A stretch of 64,000 bases of DNA. Source: Pacificimonas flava (GTDB lineage Bacteria > Pseudomonadota > Alphaproteobacteria > Sphingomonadales > Sphingomonadaceae). The notes under the pieces were generated by a model. That model worked only from the letters and a program-made list of their open reading frames with translations, was not told the origin of the DNA and searched no databases. A program made the translations under genes and the position numbers. Position 1 is the stretch's first letter. Each line of letters begins with the position of its first letter. The DNA lies in assembly GCF_000342165.1 (NCBI RefSeq), contig NZ_AMRV01000005.1, forward strand, positions 124,001 through 188,000. The letters are read 5' to 3'. Below, one piece after another: positions 6,692 through 14,223 of the stretch.

Positions 6692-9144
6692 GCCATCAGC
6701 GCCGGAACATGGCTTGCCGTCAGCACGATCGCTGTGACACCGGCGGCATAGTCGGTCCAGAGCTGCGCAATGCGCGGCTCCGCCCGCCTCGCGGCCGAAT
6801 GATAGCCAGCGCGGCGGCGACGCAGGACGAACAGCTGGGCAAGCAGCGCAACGAAGACATGGAATCCCGCATAGCCGAACATGACGCCGAGAGCGGCATT
6901 ATAGGCATGCTCCGTTGGCGGCGGCGCGAAAAACGCACTCAGGGTCAGCGCAATCAGCATCGCGGCAGTGCCGGCAAGCCCCAGCCCCTCTCGCTGCGCG
7001 GCGGGCCGGTGGCGCGCAGCGCTTGCGACACCCGCGCCGAGGAGGCCGAGGCCGAGCGTCAGCAGCGAGGCCTCCATCAGGCGCGGCGGCGGCCAGTTCG
7101 GTGCGATGGTCCACAGATAGGCATAACCGAAGAGCAGGGCTCCGAAGAACGTCGCGTCGGCGGCAAGCAGGAAGGCGCTGCCCCACCAGCCCGGCGGATC
7201 CTCCACTTCCGCATGGGTCAGCGCGGTTTCCTCGCCGCGAATGGGCAGCGGGCCGACATCTTCCTTGCGGCCCAGCGCCGCCGCCCAGCGCCAGCCGAGC
7301 CATGCCATCCCGGCCAGGGGTAGGGGCGTCAGCCAGTAGAACTTGAGTAGCATGAGCACGAAGAACGCGCCGGTGACGAGCGCCGTGACGATCGGCAGCA
7401 TGGTGTTGCCGGGAACGACCAGAATGTGATCCGCGCGGCCGGTGACGATGTCGACCGCCATGGTCTCGCGCCAGCCGCGCCTCGGTTCGGAAAGATAGCC
7501 CTTACCGGCGGCGAGGCGGTGGGCGAGGCGCGGATCGTCCTCCAGCGGGTCGCGGCTTTCGACGTGCGGAATGCTGCCGATATTGTAGCTGGGCGGCGGC
7601 AGGCTCATGCCCCATTCCAGGGTCCCGGCGCGCCAGGGATTGCGGCGGCTTCTGGGCGCATGGAAGAATTGCAGCGAGATATCGATCACGAACAGCGCGA
7701 TGCCGAAGGCGAGGACGAAGCTGCCGACGGAGGAGAGGAGGTTGTAGAACGTCCAGCCGATTCCTTCGGGATAGGTGTCGATGCGGCGCGGCTGGCCCAG
7801 CAGGCCGACAAGATGCATCAGGAAGAACGTCATGTTGAAGCCGACGAAGATCAACCAGAACGCCAGCGTTCCCAGCCGGTACTGCCGCTGACGGCCCGTG
7901 AAATGGGCCAGCCAGTAATAGGCCGCCGCGAACATCGGAAAAACAAAGCCGCCGACAAGTACGTAATGCAGATGCGCCGTGACGAAGGCGCTGTCATGCG
8001 CCTGCCAGTCGAACGGCACGACCGCGACCATGACGCCGGTCAGTCCGCCCATGACGAAGGTCACGAAGAACCCGATCAGATAGAGCATCGGCATGCGCAA
8101 CTGCGGACGCCCGCTCCACAGCGTGCCGATCCACGCGAAGATCTGCACCGCAGTCGGGATCGCCACCAGTGTCGACGCGGCGGAGAAGAAGGCGAGCGCC
8201 ATGTGCGGAATGCCGACCGTGAACATGTGGTGGACCCACAGTCCGAAGCTGAGAAAACCGAGCGCGAGGATCGCGCCGACGATCCAGCCGTAACCCAGGA
8301 TCTTCGTGCGCGCCATGACGGGCAGGATGGTCGAAATGACGCCGGCAGCCGGCAAGAAGATGATGTAGACCTCCGGATGCCCGAACAGCCAGAACAGGTG
8401 CTGCCACAGAAGGGAGTCGCCGCCGCGCGCGGCATCGAAGAAGGGCCAGCCAAAGGCACGCTCCAGTTCCAGAAGGACCGAGCCGAGGATGAGCGGCGGA
8501 AAGCCAATCAGCATCATGCCCGCCGTCACAAGCATGTACCATGCAAAGAGCGGCATCTTGTCGAGCGACATGCCCGGCGCGCGCACCTTCAGGATGGACA
8601 CGACGATGTCGACCGCCGTGACGATCGCGGAAATCTCCACGAAGGTGATGCCGAGCAGCCAGAAGTCGGAATTGATGCCCGGCGAATAGGGCTTGGATGA
8701 CAGCGGCGTATACATGAACCAGCCGGAATCGGGCGCAAGGCCGGCCAGCATGGCGATGATGAGAAGGCTGCCGCCGAACAGGTAACACCACCAGCCATAG
8801 GCGGTTATGCGCGGAAAGGCGAAGTCCCGCGACCCCAGCATCTTTGGCAGCATGTAGATCGCGAACCCCTCGAACATGGGAATTGCGAACAGGAACATCA
8901 TGATGCTGCCGTGCATCGTGAACAGTTGGTTATAGACGTCCGGACCGGCAAAGGCGCTGCCCGGAGTGGCCAACTGCGCCCGGATCAGCATGGCCAGAAT
9001 TCCGCCGATCAGAAAGAAGATGAACGCGGTCAGGATCAGCCGAATGCCAAGCTGGCTGTGATTGACCGACGCAAGCGCGCCGCGCCAGCCGGGAGGCGAG
9101 TCCCAAATTCGCGCAAGGTCCCTGTGGCGGCGAAGCGCGTTCAC
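6688..9144 (-). CDS. ctaD: Cytochrome c oxidase subunit I-III fusion (CtaD-CtaE)
   Basis: 818 residues. Residues 1 to about 590 are subunit I: heme ligand His in FTMHGSIMMF, CuB site and cross-link residues in FGHPEVYI, the His pair in WVHHMFTVG, and heme ligands in TAHLHYVL. From about residue 600, subunit III follows (EDPPGWWGSAFLLAADATFFGALLFGYAY). Fusion of I and III is known in some proton-pumping oxidases. The K-channel position reads IPTAVQIFAW, with Gln where A1-type oxidases have Lys. The GTG start at 9144 overlaps the ctaC stop (GTGA); a longer in-frame extension would run into ctaC and is not expected. It works with CtaC in the inner membrane to reduce oxygen. Confidence 0.93.
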   Translation of the reverse strand: MNALRRHRDLARIWDSPPGWRGALASVNHSQLGIRLILTAFIFFLIGGILAMLIRAQLATPGSAFAGPDVYNQLFTMHGSIMMFLFAIPMFEGFAIYMLPKMLGSRDFAFPRITAYGWWCYLFGGSLLIIAMLAGLAPDSGWFMYTPLSSKPYSPGINSDFWLLGITFVEISAIVTAVDIVVSILKVRAPGMSLDKMPLFAWYMLVTAGMMLIGFPPLILGSVLLELERAFGWPFFDAARGGDSLLWQHLFWLFGHPEVYIIFLPAAGVISTILPVMARTKILGYGWIVGAILALGFLSFGLWVHHMFTVGIPHMALAFFSAASTLVAIPTAVQIFAWIGTLWSGRPQLRMPMLYLIGFFVTFVMGGLTGVMVAVVPFDWQAHDSAFVTAHLHYVLVGGFVFPMFAAAYYWLAHFTGRQRQYRLGTLAFWLIFVGFNMTFFLMHLVGLLGQPRRIDTYPEGIGWTFYNLLSSVGSFVLAFGIALFVIDISLQFFHAPRSRRNPWRAGTLEWGMSLPPPSYNIGSIPHVESRDPLEDDPRLAHRLAAGKGYLSEPRRGWRETMAVDIVTGRADHILVVPGNTMLPIVTALVTGAFFVLMLLKFYWLTPLPLAGMAWLGWRWAAALGRKEDVGPLPIRGEETALTHAEVEDPPGWWGSAFLLAADATFFGALLFGYAYLWTIAPNWPPPRLMEASLLTLGLGLLGAGVASAARHRPAAQREGLGLAGTAAMLIALTLSAFFAPPPTEHAYNAALGVMFGYAGFHVFVALLAQLFVLRRRRAGYHSAARRAEPRIAQLWTDYAAGVTAIVLTASHVPALMA

Positions 9145-9809
9145 GGCCTGTCCCCCGCCGAAAAGGCCTGCCACCCGGCCGCGTCGTGCGCGACGACCCG
9201 AAATCCATGACGGGCGTGGCCGATGCCGCAATATTCCGCGCACACGCCGGCATAGATTCCCGGCCTGTCCGCCTCGATGCGCAGCACGTTCTGGCGCCCG
9301 GGAACCGCGTCCATCTTGCCGCCCAGCCTTGGCACCCAGAAGGCATGGATAACGTCGGCTGTCGTCAGCACCACGTCGACCGGGCGGCCTGCGGGGATGT
9401 GGAGCGCATCATAGGTGCGGCGCCCGCCCCCATCATATCCGAACACCCAGCGCCACTGGCTGCTTTCCGCCGATACGCGGACAAGGTCCGAGCTTTGCCG
9501 TGGCAGCAGCCTCTCACCGATCACAAGGCCGTAGGCGAGAAGGGCGGTCAGGACCGTGATGGGAAAGACGAGGCCCGCGCCGACGATCCAGACGCGTTTC
9601 GCCGGGGATGCCGGCCGGCGCTTGAGAAAAGCGAATGCGATCAGACCGCAAACCAGCAGCAGGATCGCGGTGGACCCTGCGAGCATGACCCACCAGATAG
9701 AGGAAATTGCACGTGCAGCCGGTCCCGCCGGATCGAGTGCGGACAGATCGCCCGTGCAGGCGGTTGAAAGAAATCCGCCGACAAGCGTTGGCAGTGCGAC
9801 TTTATTCAG
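9141..9809 (-). CDS. ctaC: Cytochrome c oxidase subunit II (CtaC), lipoprotein-type, unusual CuA ligand set
   Basis: About 222 residues. The N-terminus looks like a lipoprotein signal ending LSTAC, followed by two transmembrane helices (SSIWWVMLAGSTAILLLV and WIVGAGLVFPITVLTALL) and the CuA domain (VIHAFWVPRLGGKMDAVPG, then VCAEYCGIGHARHGF). The two Cys and two His CuA ligands are present, but the usual axial Met is replaced by His. There is no fused cytochrome c domain. No ATG, GTG or TTG sits at the natural start: a CTG at 9809 is the best fit to the signal peptide, and an upstream start would overlap the divergent DUF2231 gene. Coordinates of the start are therefore uncertain. Confidence 0.82.
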   Translation of the reverse strand: MNKVALPTLVGGFLSTACTGDLSALDPAGPAARAISSIWWVMLAGSTAILLLVCGLIAFAFLKRRPASPAKRVWIVGAGLVFPITVLTALLAYGLVIGERLLPRQSSDLVRVSAESSQWRWVFGYDGGGRRTYDALHIPAGRPVDVVLTTADVIHAFWVPRLGGKMDAVPGRQNVLRIEADRPGIYAGVCAEYCGIGHARHGFRVVAHDAAGWQAFSAGDRP

Positions 9810-9821
9810 GAAGGGACGGCG

Positions 9822-10334
9822 ATGGCGAGCGCGGAAGACAAGGAGGATCAGCTGGTCGATCCGATCAGCAGCAATCCGAAGTTCGACCGCGCGGAGTCCA
9901 AGATCGCGGTAGCCGGACATCCTATCCATGCCATGCTCGTCGCCTTTCCGATCGGTCTGACCGGCTGTGCGTTCGGGGCCGATCTGTTCTATTGGTGGAC
10001 GGGCGACCTGTTTTGGGCACGTGCGGCCATTTGGGGTGCCGGCATGGCGTTCCTGATGGGGCTGGCCGCCGGTGTTTCCGGCACCGTAGAGCTTTTGAGC
10101 GTACCGGGCATCCGTGCCCGAGCGGCAAGCTGGACGCATTTCGTGGTCGCCATGACGCTCCTGTCCATCCTGGGCGCGAACTGGGGTTTTCGTTTGTACG
10201 GGTACGAGAAGGCGCTGCTGCCATGGGGATTGATGCTGTCGGCCCTCTCCGCCGGCATGGCTCTCTTTGCGGGATGGCATGGCGGCAAGCTGGTGTTCGA
10301 TTATCAAGTCGGCACCTCGTCCACCGGCAATTGA
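9822..10334 (+). CDS. DUF2231 membrane protein
   Basis: 170 residues. The signature of DUF2231 is clear: GHPIHAMLVAFPIGL near residue 32, then four hydrophobic helices (FADLFYWW region, AAIWGAGMAFLMGLAAGV, THFVVAMTLLSILGANWGF, LMLSALSAGMALFAGWHGG). The family function is unknown; members often occur beside cytochromes and oxidases, and the conserved His may bind heme or metal (inference). A good ribosome site (AGGAAGGGA) precedes the ATG. It diverges from ctaC, with only about 12 bases between, and its 3' end overlaps the convergent CopD-like gene by 31 bases. Confidence 0.85.
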   Translation: MASAEDKEDQLVDPISSNPKFDRAESKIAVAGHPIHAMLVAFPIGLTGCAFGADLFYWWTGDLFWARAAIWGAGMAFLMGLAAGVSGTVELLSVPGIRARAASWTHFVVAMTLLSILGANWGFRLYGYEKALLPWGLMLSALSAGMALFAGWHGGKLVFDYQVGTSSTGN

Positions 10335-10804
10335 CGGTTCTGCGGTATCATCAGCCATTCGGGCGCAACCGTGTCCGGAATAAGCGGCTTTACAAGGACG
10401 AGCAGCAGGATCGCCGTCAACAGTACGGCGCCGACGCCAAGCGGCAGGATGGGCGAGGGGGCGTCGCTGCGCCCGGATCGTTCGCCCATGCGAACCACGA
10501 TGGTTCCCACATGAACGTGAAGCGCTGCCAGTAGCGCGACGAGCGCGAGTTTGGCGAACATCCACGGTACGAAGACCTCCCGCAGGAAAATCAGCGCCAT
10601 GCCCGCCCCGACGGCCACGACCGCTGCCGGCGTGACCACATGGGTATAGCCGTAATGCGAGAAGCGGCGAGCCCGCGTATATTCCTCCTGCGTCTCCTCG
10701 CGGTGATGCTGTGCCAGAAGGATCGGCAGCGCCAGAAGGCCCGCCGCCCAGAACAGGACCGCGGAGATATGCATCCCCTTCATGAAGGCTATGAAAATCG
10801 TCAT
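10304..10804 (-). CDS. CopD-like / HemJ-like membrane protein
   Basis: 166 residues with four hydrophobic helices. The first contains a conserved His (FMKGMHISAVLFWAAGLLALP), followed by RFSHYGYTHVVTPAAV and FAKLALVALLAALHVHVG, a distribution of His residues seen in CopD and HemJ relatives that bind heme or copper in the membrane. The gene begins with an ATG overlapping the stop of the CtaG-like gene (ATGA), so the pair is one operon. A role in copper delivery to the oxidase or in heme handling is likely by context but not shown. Its 3' end overlaps the convergent DUF2231 gene by 31 bases. Confidence 0.75.
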   Translation of the reverse strand: MTIFIAFMKGMHISAVLFWAAGLLALPILLAQHHREETQEEYTRARRFSHYGYTHVVTPAAVVAVGAGMALIFLREVFVPWMFAKLALVALLAALHVHVGTIVVRMGERSGRSDAPSPILPLGVGAVLLTAILLLVLVKPLIPDTVAPEWLMIPQNRQLPVDEVPT

Positions 10805-11586
10805 TGCAAGCCGGTGGCGGCGGTGCCGGCCTGCGAAAGACTCTCTTGCGGCCACGCCCGCCGCGCGATCAGCATCGCGGCGGCGGCATAGGGCAGCATG
10901 GCCGGCACCCACATGATCAGGCCGGCAAGCTGCTGATCTTCAAGCGGCGACAGGCCGTACGTGAGCGGCGCAAGCCAATGATGCGGATAAAGCGGCTCCG
11001 GCGCGAAGGTCAGAATTGCACCGAGAAGGCCCATCTGCCCCGCGGCGGCGGCAAGCGTCAGGGCGGCAAGGGGCATGCTCGCGCGTGCATGCAGAACGGA
11101 TCGCCAGAACCAGAGTGCCGTGCCGAACAACGACGCCTGCATCACCCAGTAAAGCGGCGTGCTTTCCAGCGCCGCGGTATAAAAACCGGGAAGGTGCCAC
11201 GCCCATAGGACAAGGGTGGAGAGGGCGAAGGGGAGAGCCGCTCCGTTCGATGTCTGTCCGTCCCTCGGGTCGCGCTTTGGAAGCGCAGCGGCCAGCAGCG
11301 GAGCGGCGACGGTCACCAGCAGAATATGGTGAACGCTGCGCGCGGAGAAGAGTGCGCTCGACAAGGCGCAAAGCGGAGACACGAAGACGATCGTCAGTAC
11401 GGTGAGGGCGGAAAATGCAGAGAATCTGGCGCGCCCGGGCAGACGAAATGCCCAGAGCGCGCAGAGGGCAAGCACCGTCAGCAGCACCGGGTCGACGTTC
11501 CAGCGCGCCAGCCAATCCCCGGGCAGCGGGGCGGGGCCGCAATAGGCGATTTCGAGCGGAATGGCGCCCTCCCCCTTCCTTGTCAC
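10801..11586 (-). CDS. ctaG: Cytochrome c oxidase assembly factor, CtaG (caa3 type)
   Basis: 261 residues, about seven transmembrane helices. Family features are ARSVHHILLVTVAAPLLA, LVLWAWHLPGFYTAAL and LEDQQLAGLIMWVPAMLPY, as in the caa3-type CtaG family (unrelated to Cox11). Such proteins are needed for assembly of the CuB-containing subunit I in caa3-type oxidases. I chose the GTG at 11586 because AAGG precedes it at good spacing; another GTG lies at 11610. It is coupled to the CopD-like gene and stands upstream of the ctaC-ctaDE operon on the same strand, with the DUF2231 gene on the opposite strand between them. Confidence 0.88.
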   Translation of the reverse strand: MTRKGEGAIPLEIAYCGPAPLPGDWLARWNVDPVLLTVLALCALWAFRLPGRARFSAFSALTVLTIVFVSPLCALSSALFSARSVHHILLVTVAAPLLAAALPKRDPRDGQTSNGAALPFALSTLVLWAWHLPGFYTAALESTPLYWVMQASLFGTALWFWRSVLHARASMPLAALTLAAAAGQMGLLGAILTFAPEPLYPHHWLAPLTYGLSPLEDQQLAGLIMWVPAMLPYAAAAMLIARRAWPQESLSQAGTAATGLQ

Positions 11587-11774
11587 TCTCGTACCTTGAT
11601 GCCGACCCACGAATCCTGCGTGTCCAGCACCCTGCGCCCCACCATCATAAACCGCGCGGCATGCCTTGAGTTCCTATCGCGGCGGGAACCAGCGCGCATT
11701 CCAGAACGGTTGTCACCGTCTATAAGGATCGTTGGGGCGGAACGGCGTAAGAAGAAAGGGATGGGCGAACGAAG

Positions 11775-12542
11775 ATGGACTGGCTGAACTGGACGAGCGA
11801 TCCTGCCGCGTGGGCAGCGCTGGCGACACTTGTCGTCATGGAAATCGTGCTGGGGATCGATAATCTGATCTTCATCTCGATCCTGTCCAACAAGCTGCCG
11901 GAGGCGCAGCGGCAAAAGGCGCGGCGGCTGGGAATCGGTCTCGCCCTCATCATGCGCCTCGCGCTTCTGTCGGTTATCGCCTGGCTGGTGGGACTGACGG
12001 CGCCGGTGGTCGACCTCGGTTTCAGCGGCCCGCCGGGCCCGCACGGCGAACCCACGTTCGAAACGCAGCTGTCCTGGCGTGACATCATCCTGATTGCGGG
12101 TGGGCTTTTCCTTGTCTGGAAGGCGACAAAGGAAATTCATCACAATGTCGATCCCGGTCCGAAGGACGACATGTTCGAGAGCGGAAAAGCGGCCATCGGC
12201 TTCGGCGCGGCCATCTTTCAGATTCTGCTCCTCGACATGGTGTTTTCCATCGATTCCATCCTCACGGCGGTCGGCATGACGGAATACCTGCCGATCATGG
12301 TCATCGCGGTGATCGCCGCCGTCCTTGTCATGCTGCTGGCCGCCGACCCCCTGGCGAACTTCATCAATGCCAATCCGACCGTGGTCATGCTGGCACTCGG
12401 CTTCCTGCTGATGATCGGCTCGGTGCTCATCGCGGACGGCTTCGGCGTGCATGTGCCGAAAGGATATATCTACACGGCCATGGCCTTCTCCGCCGGGGTC
12501 GAGGCACTGAACATCTTTGCCCGCCGACGGACAAAATCATGA
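11775..12542 (+). CDS. TerC family integral membrane protein
   Basis: 255 residues. It carries the TerC signature: [20 protein letters not shown] near residue 24 and [17 protein letters not shown] near residue 154, each with acidic residues inside membrane helices. About seven to eight helices are predicted and there is no C-terminal CBS or CorC domain. Relatives export manganese or calcium during exoprotein metalation or take part in tellurite resistance. There is a weak GAACGAAG before the ATG. The 188-base upstream region shared with ctaG shows no recognisable yybP-ykoY manganese riboswitch. The substrate is inferred only from family. Confidence 0.9.
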   Translation: MDWLNWTSDPAAWAALATLVVMEIVLGIDNLIFISILSNKLPEAQRQKARRLGIGLALIMRLALLSVIAWLVGLTAPVVDLGFSGPPGPHGEPTFETQLSWRDIILIAGGLFLVWKATKEIHHNVDPGPKDDMFESGKAAIGFGAAIFQILLLDMVFSIDSILTAVGMTEYLPIMVIAVIAAVLVMLLAADPLANFINANPTVVMLALGFLLMIGSVLIADGFGVHVPKGYIYTAMAFSAGVEALNIFARRRTKS

Positions 12543-12622
12543 GCGGCGGCGGCGCGCTAGGGACTGTCATTTCTGCCGGTTCCCAAACCGCGCCGTCCAG
12601 ATAACCTGAAGGGAAACCATGA

Positions 12623-12645
12623 GACCGGACCCATGCCGTCCGGTC
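12623..12645. other. Perfect 8-bp stem-loop between terC and the MFS gene
   Basis: GACCGGAC and GTCCGGTC are perfect arms around a 7-base loop. It lies 81 bases after the terC stop. There is no T-run, so it may be a Rho-assisted transcript end or an operator for the downstream transporter. Confidence 0.45.
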
Positions 12646-12722
12646 CGCCCATATCCTGGGAAGGCAGCGCGGCAACCTGACGGCGCCACAGGCTTCCCAC
12701 GCGCCTTAGGGAGGGGTCCGCT

Positions 12723-14213
12723 ATGATCGCCATTGGCACCGCTGCTGCCGATACGCCGCCGCCCATCAAACTCTCGACCAAATTGTTCTACGGCGCCGGC
12801 TCCATCGGCTACGGCATCAAGGACGTTGCCTTTCGCACCTTCCTGCTCGTCTACTATAACCAGGTGATCGGCGTTCGCGCCGAACTCGTATCGCTCGCCA
12901 TTCTCGTCGCGCTGGTCGTGGACGCGATCTCCGATCCGCTGGTGGGGCAGTTGTCGGACAATCTCCGCACACGCTGGGGCAGGCGCCACCCGCTGATGTT
13001 CGCATCGGCCATCCCCGCCGCCGGTAGCTTGCTGTTTCTCTTTCTGCCGCCGGCCGGGCTGAATGACGTGCAGATGTTCTTCTACATTCTCGTCGTTGGC
13101 TGCGCGGTGCGAACCTTCATCACCTTCTATGAAATCCCGAGCAGTGCGCTCGCGCCCGAACTGACCAGCGAATATGACGAGCGGACCTCCATCGCCAGCT
13201 TCCGCTATTTCTTCGGCTACCTGGGCGGCGTTGGCATTTCCTTTCTGACTCTCCTCGTCTTTCTGAAACCGACGGAGGCCTTCCCGGTCGGGCAGCTCAA
13301 TCCCGCCGGCTACTGGACGTTCGCAATTACGGGCGCGGCGCTGATGCTGGCTTCGATCCTCGTGTCGAGCTTCGGCACGCTTCACCGCGTCAAATATTTC
13401 AGGCCGCAGCCCGTTCGGGAGCGGGTGGGGATGCGCCGAAACCTTGCGCAGATGCGGGAAAGCTTCTCGCATCGCGGCTTTCTCGCCATTCTGGGCTTCG
13501 GCATGCTGAAATATACCGCCATCGGCATGACGGGCGCGCTGATCCTGTACTTCGGAACCTATTTGTGGCGCCTCAATTCGAACGAGCTGGCGATTCTTGC
13601 GCTCGATTCCCTGATGGGGGCCTTTCTCGGCCTGTTTCTGGCGCCGTGGGCGTCGCGGCGCTTCGGCAAACGCAACGCCGCCCTGGGATTGACTGTGATT
13701 GCCGTCTTCGTCGGCGCCATGCCCTATGTGCTGCGCCTCAGCGGCCTGTTCTTCTCGAATGACAGCCCCTACCTGATTCCGGCCCTGTTCACGCTCGTCT
13801 CCATCTACTCCGCCTGCGGCGTCAGTTCGGCGATCCTGGTGCATGCGATGGTCGGCGATGTGGTCGAGGAAAGCCAGCTCTCGACCGGTCGCCGTACGGA
13901 GGGGCTGTTCTATGCCGCGAACACCTTCATGCAGAAGGCGGTGTCGGGCATCGGCGTCTTCGCGGCCGGTCTTCTCGTTGCCGCTGTCGGGCTGGAGCCG
14001 GGAACCGATCCCGCCACGCTGGAGGCGGGGGTCGCGCAGGACCTTGCGCTCATCTACGTGCCGATGCTGGTCTTTCTCTACGTTGCCGGCGCGGCCTGCC
14101 TGCTGTTCTACAAAATCGATCGCACCAGCCACGAGGCCAATCTGCGCGCGCTCGAGGAGCGGGACCGGCGACAGGCGGCGAACGCCGACATGATCGCGGA
14201 CCCTGCCGACTGA
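12723..14213 (+). CDS. MFS sugar transporter, GPH (glycoside-pentoside-hexuronide) type
   Basis: 496 residues with 12 hydrophobic helices. The N-terminus KLFYGAGSIGYGIKDVAFRTFLLVYYNQ and the loop DPLVGQLSDNLRTRWGRRHP are typical of the GPH cation:sugar symporter family (MelB-like). A strong ribosome site (GGGAGGGG) precedes the ATG. Family members co-transport sugars or sugar acids with Na+ or H+, but no sugar-degrading gene adjoins it: it converges on an M28 peptidase with a 10-base gap, so the substrate is open. The galactose cluster is 15 kb away and has its own symporter. Confidence 0.85.
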   Translation: MIAIGTAAADTPPPIKLSTKLFYGAGSIGYGIKDVAFRTFLLVYYNQVIGVRAELVSLAILVALVVDAISDPLVGQLSDNLRTRWGRRHPLMFASAIPAAGSLLFLFLPPAGLNDVQMFFYILVVGCAVRTFITFYEIPSSALAPELTSEYDERTSIASFRYFFGYLGGVGISFLTLLVFLKPTEAFPVGQLNPAGYWTFAITGAALMLASILVSSFGTLHRVKYFRPQPVRERVGMRRNLAQMRESFSHRGFLAILGFGMLKYTAIGMTGALILYFGTYLWRLNSNELAILALDSLMGAFLGLFLAPWASRRFGKRNAALGLTVIAVFVGAMPYVLRLSGLFFSNDSPYLIPALFTLVSIYSACGVSSAILVHAMVGDVVEESQLSTGRRTEGLFYAANTFMQKAVSGIGVFAAGLLVAAVGLEPGTDPATLEAGVAQDLALIYVPMLVFLYVAGAACLLFYKIDRTSHEANLRALEERDRRQAANADMIADPAD

Positions 14214-14223
14214 CAAGGCCCGC

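Noticed and set aside
11600-11774. Possible yybP-ykoY manganese riboswitch before the TerC gene
   Set aside because: TerC genes often have one, but none of the conserved loop sequences was found here.
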